Source: Deltaproteobacteria bacterium (GTDB taxonomy: Bacteria; Desulfobacterota_B; Binatia; UBA9968). From it: DNA of 6,672 nucleotides. The position numbers and the translations under genes are program-made. Location: the NCBI GenBank assembly GCA_022545745.1, contig JACZQL010000071.1:1-6672 (forward strand), in the 5' to 3' direction. Shown in pieces: positions 1 through 5,550 of this stretch; positions within the stretch are counted from its first letter, which is position 1, and each line of letters opens with the position of its first letter. Under the pieces are notes generated by a model that saw only the letters and a program-made list of their open reading frames with translations, searched no databases and was not told the DNA's origin.

Positions 1-25
1 CCCCATGGCTGGTCGGCTATCATAT

Positions 26-53
26 TTGACTGAGTCCATTGTTTTACTATTAT
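26..53 (+). promoter_or_regulatory. Candidate distal sigma70-type promoter upstream of the polymerase gene
   Basis: TTGACT at 26-31 and TATTAT at 48-53 are separated by 16 bp. Each hexamer matches the sigma70 consensus at 5 of 6 positions. Transcription would start near 60, giving a leader of roughly 130 nt before the polymerase ATG at 194. The local DNA is AT-rich. This is read by eye from consensus only; the element could also serve something upstream or be chance. Confidence 0.35.
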
Positions 54-130
54 CATACTACGTGCGGTTTGCGCCAGGGGTAAGACAGCATTGTTGTAGG
101 AGCAGCGCTTAGCAGGAGGTCTGTGACTTC

Positions 131-159
131 TTGGAAGCGGGCGGATGCCCTGCTACAAT
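131..159 (+). promoter_or_regulatory. Candidate proximal promoter with extended -10 for the polymerase gene
   Basis: TTGGAA (131-136) and TACAAT (154-159) are spaced by exactly 17 bp, and TG at 151-152 gives an extended -10 (TGCTACAAT). Transcription would begin near 166, leaving a leader of about 28 nt. The -35 matches 4 of 6 bases and the -10 matches 5 of 6. The position just upstream of the ATG at 194 makes this the more likely promoter of the polymerase. Confidence 0.45.
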
Positions 160-193
160 GGAAACGCGAAATTTTGGGATTATTACATAAGCC

Positions 194-2425
194 ATGGATC
201 AGAACTGGACCCAAAAACTTTCCTTCTACGATAACCGGGTGCTCTTCGGCCACGATGCGACTCCTGGTCTCATTGCCTTTGAGGTAGAGGGCTCGGATAA
301 GATCAGGATTTTTTCTCGACAGGGGGATCAGACCTTTTCGGAGTCTGTATCCTTCCAACCACTTTTGCTGATTGAAGATGAAAAATGGCTCAAGGGGTGG
401 AAAGGGAAATTTACCCTTGAGCGTCTCGGGGGGAGTGCGCCCTTTAGCCACGTCGCCCACTTTGCAGATTTGAAGGAGCTGGATGCGGCGAAGTCTTATC
501 TGCAGAAGAAAAGTGGCAAGGGACTTTCGGCCCCCGATGCCCCCTACCTTTATATGGGTGACCCGGTTCACCTTTTCCTCCTCATTTCAGGCAAGACCCA
601 TTTCTTGGGCATGGGCTTTGGCGAGCTCAGGCGCTTGCAGTTGGATATTGAAACTTACTGCGCGCCGGGCTTTGAGTTTCCCAACCCCGAGCGAGAATCG
701 GATCGGATAACGGCCATTGCGTTGTCGGATTCTACGGGCTGGGAGAAATTGATATCGGGAAAAGAGTTAGGCGAAGCGGAGATGTTATCTGAGATGGTCC
801 AAACCATTCAGGATAGGGATCCTGATGTCATCGAGGGGCACAACTTTTTTCGCTTCGACCTGGAATACCTGGAGGCCCGGGCTCGTAGATATGGAGTGAA
901 GTTGAAGCTTGGAAGAGACGAAAGCAACCTTAGAGGGCATCCCTCGCGGATGCAGATCGCTGAACGGTCTATTACCTACCGAAAGTACGAAATTTTTGGT
1001 CGTCACATCATTGACACTTGGATTCTTGCCCAGCACTTCGATGTGGCCACGCGCGAGTTGTCAGGATACGGACTGAAGGAAATCGCTCGTCACTTCGGTG
1101 TCGCTAGCACGGATCGCACCTATATTCCAGGAGACAAATGCAGCTGGTACTTCGACCATGAACCGGACACCCTGTTTCGTTATGCTATGGACGATGTCCG
1201 GGAGACGCGGGCCATCTCGGAACTCCTTTCTCCTAGTTACTTTGTGGAAGCTCAGATTTTTCCCTACAGCTATCAAAACGTTGCCCTGAGGGGGAATGCC
1301 ACCAAGATCGATTCCCTATTTCTCCGCGAATATTTGCACCAGCGCCATTCCGTGCCGAGACCCGAGGGTGGACAAGCAGTGGTGGGGGGATACACCGAGA
1401 TCGAACTCCAGGGAGTGGCAAACCACGTGCTCCACTGCGACGTTACCTCGTTGTACCCTTCGATTATGCTGGTTTATGACTACTTTCCCAAAAGGGATGA
1501 ACTCAAGGTCTTTCCCACTCTGCTGCGAGATCTGCGTGATTTTAGGATCAGTGCCAAGCAGATGGCTCGGGAGGCGGAGACGAATGAAGCCAGGATCTAC
1601 TTTTCTGGTTTGCAATCTACCTTCAAGATTTTGATCAACTCATTTTACGGCTATTTGGGTTTTGCCATAGGCCATTTCAATGATTTCGAGGTCGCCAATC
1701 AGGTGACTGCCAAGGGACGGGAGCTGATCCAATCAGCGGTGGCCCTTCTCAAGGAAAAAGGGGCAACGATCATCGAGATCGATACCGATGGGATTTACTT
1801 TGTTCCGCCCAAAGGGATTAAAACCGAACAGGACGAAGAAAAACTCATTCAAGGACTGGCCGCATCGCTCCCACAGGGGATCGACCTGGAGCTGGACGGG
1901 CGTTATCAGGCAATGTTCAGTTACAAGGTGAAAAACTACGCTCTCTTGGATGAAAAGGGTAGGCTTCTGGTTAAGGGTTCGGGACTGCGCTCGAGGGGCT
2001 TGGAGCTTTTCCAACGCCAATGGCTAGAGGAGATGTTTCTCCTGCTTTTACGAGGCGAGACGGACAAGATCCCTGGCCTTTATCAGAAGTATCTCGAAGA
2101 TCTAGAGCAACATCGGATGGATATTTCGTTGCTCATGAAGACGGAGTCCCTACAGGATTCCCTCGATACTTATCGGGGAAAAATCAAAGCGAAAAAGCGT
2201 AACCCTGCGGCGGCTTATGAGCTGGCCTTGAACTCACAGCGTCCTTATCAACCCGGGGACCAAATCTCATACTACGTCACGGGGAAAGGGGCGAAGGTTA
2301 AAATCAATGAGAACTCAAAGCTGGCCTCTCAGTGGGATCCTGACCATCCGGATGAAAATGTGGACCACTACAAGGCCAAGCTCAAGGAGCTGTACGAAAA
2401 GTTCAAACCCTTTATATCCATTTAA
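194..2425 (+). CDS. Family B DNA polymerase with 3'-5' proofreading exonuclease
   Basis: This 743-residue protein is a template-directed DNA polymerase of family B, close in length to E. coli Pol II (about 783 residues). Exonuclease motifs are intact: Exo I LDIET (D151, E153), Exo II GHNFFRFD (N217, D222) and Exo III YAMDD (Y330, D334). Polymerase motifs are motif A DVTSLYPSIM (D416, Y421), motif B KILINSFYG (K478 to G486), motif C EIDTDG (D530, D532) and KNY (580-582). Both activities should therefore work. Motif C departs from the common YGDTDS: Y-G is E-I and the final S is G. I recall this variant from a bacterial group distinct from classical Pol II. No clear QLxLF-type clamp motif is seen in the C-terminal tail, which ends KPFISI. 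The ATG at 194 is fixed by an in-frame TAA at 188-190, but the Shine-Dalgarno is poor. A role in repair or translesion synthesis is inferred from the family. The neighbours do not suggest a replication operon. Confidence 0.95.
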   Translation: MDQNWTQKLSFYDNRVLFGHDATPGLIAFEVEGSDKIRIFSRQGDQTFSESVSFQPLLLIEDEKWLKGWKGKFTLERLGGSAPFSHVAHFADLKELDAAKSYLQKKSGKGLSAPDAPYLYMGDPVHLFLLISGKTHFLGMGFGELRRLQLDIETYCAPGFEFPNPERESDRITAIALSDSTGWEKLISGKELGEAEMLSEMVQTIQDRDPDVIEGHNFFRFDLEYLEARARRYGVKLKLGRDESNLRGHPSRMQIAERSITYRKYEIFGRHIIDTWILAQHFDVATRELSGYGLKEIARHFGVASTDRTYIPGDKCSWYFDHEPDTLFRYAMDDVRETRAISELLSPSYFVEAQIFPYSYQNVALRGNATKIDSLFLREYLHQRHSVPRPEGGQAVVGGYTEIELQGVANHVLHCDVTSLYPSIMLVYDYFPKRDELKVFPTLLRDLRDFRISAKQMAREAETNEARIYFSGLQSTFKILINSFYGYLGFAIGHFNDFEVANQVTAKGRELIQSAVALLKEKGATIIEIDTDGIYFVPPKGIKTEQDEEKLIQGLAASLPQGIDLELDGRYQAMFSYKVKNYALLDEKGRLLVKGSGLRSRGLELFQRQWLEEMFLLLLRGETDKIPGLYQKYLEDLEQHRMDISLLMKTESLQDSLDTYRGKIKAKKRNPAAAYELALNSQRPYQPGDQISYYVTGKGAKVKINENSKLASQWDPDHPDENVDHYKAKLKELYEKFKPFISI

Positions 2426-2496
2426 TCGTTTTGAGTTGGTGCAGTCCAAACAAGCACGAATTGCGCATATTGGAATCACAGTTTTGGGGTAGCGAT

Positions 2497-2501
2497 GGAG
2501 G
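2497..2501 (+). promoter_or_regulatory. Strong Shine-Dalgarno site of the SDR gene
   Basis: GGAGG lies 7 nt before the ATG at 2509 and fixes that start. The rest of the 83-nt gap after the polymerase stop shows no convincing promoter or terminator hairpin, so read-through from the polymerase gene cannot be excluded. Confidence 0.8.
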
Positions 2502-2508
2502 GTAAGCG

Positions 2509-3243
2509 ATGAGCGAGCGGGTCGCTTTGATCACGGGGGGAGCACGCGGGATTGGGCGCGCGGTTGCCCTGGATCTCGCCCAGCAGGGTTGGTCTGTTGC
2601 CATATGCTACCGCACGAGTGAGACACCGGCCTCTGAGGTGGTCGATGCCATCCGGGAGAAGAAGTCAAAAGGTCTCGCTATCAAGTGTGATGTCTCCGAT
2701 CCGAAGGCCGCTGAGGCCCTGGTGAAGCAAGTAGAGGGCAGTTGGGGGCGAATTGACGCGCTGATTAACTGCGCCGGACCCTATCACCGTGTCAACCTCT
2801 TGGAAGAGACCCTTGAAGGGTGGCACTCGATGTTTGACAACAACCTGCATCCGGTTTTTTACCTTAGTCAGGCCGTTGCCCCGGGGATGATCAAACGCAA
2901 GGGAGGGCGCATTGTCTGCTTCGGCATGGCCAATGCTGACCAGCTCATTGCCCAGCCTCAATTGACAGCCCATTACATTTCCAAGGTTGGCGTGCTTATC
3001 GTTGCAAAATCCTTGGCCCGACTTCTGGCCCCCCATGGGATAACCGTTAATACAATTTCACCAGGCTTTGTCGACTCCGGCAGTGCACCCAAGGAGGAAC
3101 TGACGGCAATGGTCAATAGGATCCCAGCAGCCTACGTAGGCACGCTGGGGGATGCGGTTACTGTGGTTCGCTTTCTCCTTTCAGACGATGCCCGCTATGT
3201 GAACGGTGCGAACATCCATCTAAGCGGTGGCTGGGGAATCTGA
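2509..3243 (+). CDS. Short-chain dehydrogenase/reductase (SDR) lacking the canonical catalytic serine
   Basis: This is a 244-residue classical-size SDR, a cytoplasmic NAD(P)H-dependent oxidoreductase. The Rossmann signature TGGARGIG is at residues 9-16, CDVSD at 60-64, NCAG (the NNAG motif) at 87-90, the active-site Asn region DNN at 110-112, YISK with Y156 and K159, and NTISPGFVDS at 181-190. R13 in the glycine motif and R35 after the second strand suggest NADP(H) rather than NAD(H). The strand that usually ends in the catalytic Ser reads RIVCFGMANAD (134-144). No Ser lies at Y-13, where A143 stands, nor between I135 and Y156. A few pteridine-reductase-like and FabG-like SDRs also lack this Ser, so activity is plausible but altered. 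The C-terminal HLSGGWGI is typical of the family. The substrate is unknown. A TPR gene follows 19 bp downstream, probably in the same operon. Confidence 0.92.
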   Translation: MSERVALITGGARGIGRAVALDLAQQGWSVAICYRTSETPASEVVDAIREKKSKGLAIKCDVSDPKAAEALVKQVEGSWGRIDALINCAGPYHRVNLLEETLEGWHSMFDNNLHPVFYLSQAVAPGMIKRKGGRIVCFGMANADQLIAQPQLTAHYISKVGVLIVAKSLARLLAPHGITVNTISPGFVDSGSAPKEELTAMVNRIPAAYVGTLGDAVTVVRFLLSDDARYVNGANIHLSGGWGI

Positions 3244-3262
3244 TTATTAGAGGGTAACGGCC

Positions 3263-3748
3263 GTGGCTGACAGGAAAGAGCATGAAAGAGCGATGGAGTT
3301 AATACGAGAGGCCATGCATCATCAAATGGCCGGAGAATTGGAAGAGGCCATCCGCCTCTACAAGAAGTCCATCTCGATTTATCCCACCGCTGATGCCCAC
3401 ACCTATCTGGGTTGGACCTATAGCTTTCAGGGGAGAATTGAGGAAGCCATTGCCGAGTGTGAGACCGCCATCACCATCGATCCTGAGTTTGGTAATCCAT
3501 ACAACGATATCGGCGTTTACCTTTTACAACAGCAGAAACTGGATGAAGCCATTCCCTGGCTGGAGAACGCTAAGGGGGCCAAACGCTATGAGCCCCATCA
3601 CTTTCCCTACCTCAATTTGGGCAGTATCTACGCCGCAAAGGGAATGATCAACCGGGCCTTAGAAGAATTTCGCGGTGCGCTGAAGTTCGATCCTGATAAC
3701 ACAATGGCACTCGAGGCCATCAAACAGCTGGAATCCAATTTGCAGTAA
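3263..3748 (+). CDS. Small TPR-repeat protein
   Basis: This 161-residue protein consists almost wholly of four tetratricopeptide repeats, at about residues 8-41, 43-76, 77-111 and 114-147. The typical spacing of small and aromatic residues is visible, as in YLGWTYSFQGRIEEAI and YLNLGSIYAAKGMINRALEE, with DP or YP at the repeat ends. TPR solenoids mediate protein-protein contacts; no enzymatic domain, signal peptide or membrane segment is seen, so it is probably a cytoplasmic adaptor. The start is GTG at 3263, supported by AGAGGG (3249-3254) 8 nt upstream. It begins 19 bp after the SDR stop, so co-transcription with the SDR gene is likely. The partner is unknown. An inverted-repeat region begins right after its stop codon. 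Confidence 0.9.
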   Translation: MADRKEHERAMELIREAMHHQMAGELEEAIRLYKKSISIYPTADAHTYLGWTYSFQGRIEEAIAECETAITIDPEFGNPYNDIGVYLLQQQKLDEAIPWLENAKGAKRYEPHHFPYLNLGSIYAAKGMINRALEEFRGALKFDPDNTMALEAIKQLESNLQ

Positions 3749-3766
3749 AACCCGTACCACGGGGTT
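3749..3766. repeat. Small hairpin immediately after the TPR stop codon
   Basis: AACCC (3749-3753) pairs with GGGTT (3762-3766). An alternative pairing is CCCGT (3751-3755) with ACGGG (3759-3763). It starts directly after the TAA. It has no T-run on the + strand, so it is a poor + strand terminator. Read on the - strand it ends in GGGTTTTA and would look more terminator-like, but no - strand gene is present. Confidence 0.4.
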
Positions 3767-3768
3767 AC

Positions 3769-3859
3769 GCCCGCTCAACGGCGAGCTCATGGCCGAGCCG
3801 TGGCTTTTGAGCACCCTGTGGAGTATTATCCACGACTGAAATGAGCGGGCTCAACCGCT
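3769..3859. repeat. Nested inverted repeats, possible structured RNA or palindromic element
   Basis: GCCCGCTCA (3769-3777) is perfectly complementary to TGAGCGGGC (3842-3850), closing a 64-nt interior. Inside are two more perfect hairpins: ACGGC (3778-3782) with GCCGT (3797-3801), and GTGGA (3818-3822) with TCCAC (3829-3833). The fold is therefore a helix closing a junction with two arms. The right outer arm can alternatively pair locally, AGCGG (3844-3848) with CCGCT (3855-3859), so two exclusive states are possible. A further outer pairing, GGGGTTAC (3761-3768) with GTACCCC (3874-3880), needs one bulged base. It fits no tRNA or riboswitch consensus that I recognise. It may be an RNA leader for the VOC gene, a 3' element of the SDR-TPR operon, or a MITE-like repeat. 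Confidence 0.5.
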
Positions 3860-3915
3860 AGTTGTCGTCATTTGTACCCCTAGATAGGAACGATGAAGTT
3901 AGATTATAGGTGCGA

Positions 3916-3920
3916 AAGGA
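3916..3920 (+). promoter_or_regulatory. Shine-Dalgarno that sets the VOC gene start
   Basis: AAGGA ends 7 nt before the ATG at 3928. This favours 3928 over an in-frame GTG at 3910, which would place this ribosome site inside the coding region. Confidence 0.7.
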
Positions 3921-3927
3921 AATTACC

Positions 3928-4395
3928 ATGTCGGATGTCAAGAAGATCCCGGAGGGGATGAACACGGTGACTCCGCATTTAGTCTGCAAAGGAGCTGCCG
4001 AGGCCATTGAGTTCTATAAGAAGGCGTTTGGCGCAGTAGACCAGGGCCGGTTGTCAGATAGCAAAAGCGGAAAATTGATTCACGCCTTGATCAGCATCGG
4101 TGATTCAAAGGTGATGTTGGTGGATGAATTCCCTGAATGGGGTTTTTATGGACCGCCCTCGCTGAATGGTTCACCTATCACGATTCACCTTTACGTGGAT
4201 GACGTCGACGCTGTGGTAGATCGTGCGGTCCAGTGCGGCGCTAAAATCACGATGCAGGTTCAAGACATGTTCTGGGGCGACCGCTACGGCAAGATAGAAG
4301 ACCCCTTCGGTCATCTTTGGTCAGTGGCCACCCATATTCGTGATGTCACCCCGGAGGAAATGGAGAAAGCTGCGCGGGAAACGTTCAGGTCATAA
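3928..4395 (+). CDS. VOC-fold protein, PhnB/glyoxalase-bleomycin resistance type
   Basis: This 155-residue protein has the two beta-alpha-beta-beta-beta modules of the vicinal oxygen chelate superfamily. Module 1 runs from TPHLVCKGAAEAIEFYKKAF (16-35) through HALISIGDSKVMLVDE (52-67). Module 2 runs from ITIHLYVDDVDAVVDRAV (84-101) to GDRYGKIEDPFGHLWSVAT (117-135). The ending GDRYGKIEDPFGHLW followed by TPEEM is characteristic of the PhnB-like subgroup. Candidate metal or active-site residues are H17, H52, H87 and E124; which of them bind metal cannot be decided here. The family includes glyoxalases, extradiol dioxygenases, antibiotic-binding proteins and many members of unknown role, so the substrate stays open. 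The protein is cytoplasmic with no signal peptide. A cupin gene follows 57 bp downstream. Confidence 0.9.
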   Translation: MSDVKKIPEGMNTVTPHLVCKGAAEAIEFYKKAFGAVDQGRLSDSKSGKLIHALISIGDSKVMLVDEFPEWGFYGPPSLNGSPITIHLYVDDVDAVVDRAVQCGAKITMQVQDMFWGDRYGKIEDPFGHLWSVATHIRDVTPEEMEKAARETFRS

Positions 4396-4400
4396 GGCGG

Positions 4401-4413
4401 CGTAGCGACTACG
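4401..4413. repeat. Short hairpin between the VOC and cupin genes
   Basis: CGTAG (4401-4405) and CTACG (4409-4413) form a perfect 5-bp stem with a 3-nt loop, 5 bases after the VOC stop. There is no following T-run, so it is unlikely to terminate strongly. It could be chance or an mRNA-processing hairpin. Confidence 0.3.
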
Positions 4414-4452
4414 GTAGAGGAATTTGAATTTCAGCTGGAGAGGATTGAATGG

Positions 4453-4815
4453 ATGCCTACCTTGATCGAAAATCCAACCATAGTTTCGGCTGTCGGTAAC
4501 AAATCCAAGGTGATCGAAGAATACGTAGGAAGAGTCAACTCAAAGACAGAGGCCTTGAGCATCGCACGCATGAAGAGTCCGAGTGGGTGGGTCGAGCCTG
4601 GGCAGCGACCGGAGTTTGATGAATATACGGTCGTACTTCGGGGCATGCTGGAAGTAAAGACCGAGAAAGATACACTCCAGGTCAAGGCAGGCTCCGCGGT
4701 AATCGTGCATCGGGAGGAATGGGTCCAGTACAGCAGCCCGAGTCCGGAAGGGGCTGAATACATCGCAGTTTGTTGCCCGGCTTATTCAATGGAAACCGTT
4801 CACCGAGACGAGTAG
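4453..4815 (+). CDS. Small single-domain cupin without canonical metal-binding histidines
   Basis: This 120-residue protein fits one cupin beta-barrel. Motif 1 is recognisable as SGWVEPGQRPEFDEYTVVLRG (44-64) and motif 2 as AGSAVIVHREEWVQY (79-93). In motif 1 the HxH positions hold no histidine, although E57 is kept seven residues before G64. In motif 2 the expected His position is V91, preceded by W90, and the usual Pro is H86. Canonical 3-His/1-Glu metal binding is therefore unlikely. It may be a metal-free isomerase-like, binding or regulatory cupin. No signal peptide is seen. The ATG at 4453 is supported by GGAGAGGA (4437-4444) 8 nt upstream; an out-of-frame ATG at 4449 is too close to matter. 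It may be co-transcribed with the VOC gene. No DNA-binding domain is present. Confidence 0.85.
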   Translation: MPTLIENPTIVSAVGNKSKVIEEYVGRVNSKTEALSIARMKSPSGWVEPGQRPEFDEYTVVLRGMLEVKTEKDTLQVKAGSAVIVHREEWVQYSSPSPEGAEYIAVCCPAYSMETVHRDE

Positions 4816-4828
4816 CTGCAAAAATTTC

Positions 4829-4857
4829 TTTACAATCCCTATAGTTGACGGTATCAT
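4829..4857 (+). promoter_or_regulatory. Candidate sigma70-type promoter for the lipoprotein cupin and amidohydrolase
   Basis: TTTACA (4829-4834) and TATCAT (4852-4857) are spaced by 17 bp, each matching 5 of 6 consensus bases. Transcription would start near 4864. An overlapping weaker alternative is TTGACG (4845-4850) with TTCAAT (4867-4872), spacing 16. It lies in an AT-rich gap of 185 bp between the first cupin and the GTG at 5001. Confidence 0.5.
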
Positions 4858-4863
4858 TTAATT

Positions 4864-4899
4864 AGGTTCAATGGGACCCTTCAATCTATCTTTGAACCT
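4864..4899. repeat. 8-bp inverted repeat at the predicted transcription start, possible operator
   Basis: AGGTTCAA (4864-4871) is perfectly complementary to TTGAACCT (4892-4899), with 20 nt between. The left arm sits at the predicted start of transcription and overlaps the alternative -10. A TTCAAT direct repeat (4867-4872 and 4880-4885) is also present. It could be an operator or an mRNA leader hairpin. As a terminator of the upstream cupin it is weak, since only TTGTTATT follows. Confidence 0.4.
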
Positions 4900-4989
4900 T
4901 GTTATTGCGTCCTATCTTCTGAATTTCTATCCTGGGTAAATCTCTACAGATGTTTTTAAAAACCTCATTGGTCAAAGATTCTAAAGAGA

Positions 4990-4993
4990 GGAG
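4990..4993 (+). promoter_or_regulatory. Shine-Dalgarno that favours the GTG start at 5001
   Basis: GGAG ends 7 nt before GTG 5001, in a purine-rich stretch (4984-5000). The alternative in-frame ATG at 4950 has no good ribosome site in front of it, only TGGGTAA about 14 nt away. Confidence 0.55.
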
Positions 4994-5000
4994 CAAGGAA

Positions 5001-5516
5001 GTGGGCAGAGCACGAAGACAACAGAAAAAGAGTGTGTCCAGCGTGGTATTGAAACAGACGGTGGAAGAAAGGTCGAAATGGTGGCTGATCACCTTGGCCC
5101 TGGCTTTAGTCGCGTTCTGTTTGATGGTGATGTCGTGTAAGCAGTCACAGAAAATAGGCAACGATAAGTTCACAGCTACTGTGGTCAGCAAACACACCAA
5201 GACGCTGGGTAAACGGTACATTGAATATCCGAAATCCAAGACCGCCGAGATTGTGTCACACCTGGTGGAAATCAAGCCGGGAGGGGAAACCGGCCGTCAT
5301 CAACACCCCGGGCCAACCTTTATGTATGTATTGGAAGGGACCTTAGTGGTTGAGTTAGAGGATGGGACACAAAAGCAGTACAAGGCAGGGGAGGCCCTGG
5401 TGGAAGACGTGGGCGTTTGGATTAACAACAAGAACCCCGGCACCACGCCTACCAAGTTCATTGGAGTTATTCTCAGCGAAAAGGGCAAATCACCAGTGGT
5501 TTACCTCAAAAACTGA
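5001..5516 (+). CDS. Membrane-anchored (probable lipoprotein) cupin
   Basis: From GTG 5001 the protein has 171 residues; an in-frame ATG at 4950 would add 17 more. An unusually long basic N-terminus (RARRQQKK) precedes a hydrophobic segment at about residues 27-45 (WWLITLALALVAFCLMVMS). This ends in VMSC, a lipobox-like site with C46 as the possible lipidated residue; Met at -2 is not typical. The remainder is one cupin domain displayed outside the cytoplasmic membrane. Motif 1 is PGGETGRHQHPGPTFMYVLEG, with H100 and H102 present and the usual Glu replaced by Thr. Motif 2 is AGEALVEDVGVWINN, where the expected His is Ile, preceded by Trp. Two His ligands remain, so metal binding may be partial. 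It is followed 34 bp later by the amidohydrolase and probably shares its transcript. The function is unknown; a periplasmic binding or sensor-like role is speculation. Confidence 0.85.
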   Translation: MGRARRQQKKSVSSVVLKQTVEERSKWWLITLALALVAFCLMVMSCKQSQKIGNDKFTATVVSKHTKTLGKRYIEYPKSKTAEIVSHLVEIKPGGETGRHQHPGPTFMYVLEGTLVVELEDGTQKQYKAGEALVEDVGVWINNKNPGTTPTKFIGVILSEKGKSPVVYLKN

Positions 5517-5550
5517 TCCTTTACAAAGGGATTTCGGATCCGTGAGGGTC

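Noticed and set aside
123..293. Small + strand frame starting at GTG 123, close behind a perfect AGGAGG (114-119)
   Set aside because: The ribosome site is only 3 nt from the GTG, too close. The frame overlaps the polymerase start out of frame and the peptide has no recognisable features. The AGGAGG may be chance or a remnant.
53..571. Open - strand frame of 172 codons across the polymerase start
   Set aside because: It lies mostly antisense to the polymerase, has no recognisable domain and composition typical of an opposite-strand shadow, and runs across the likely polymerase promoters.
3769..3850. tRNA or hammerhead-ribozyme reading of the inverted-repeat region
   Set aside because: There is no T-arm GTTCRA next to the acceptor-like stem. 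The CTGAAATGA stretch lacks the CUGAUGA and GAAA core needed for a hammerhead.
3910..3927. In-frame GTG 3910 as the start of the VOC gene
   Set aside because: ATG 3928 has AAGGA at ideal spacing and family members start near MSDVKKIPEG. The upstream GTG has no ribosome site.
5362..5550. 63-codon upstream extension of the amidohydrolase
   Set aside because: It overlaps the cupin gene in another frame and encodes no family-like sequence. The conserved domain begins right after ATG 5551.
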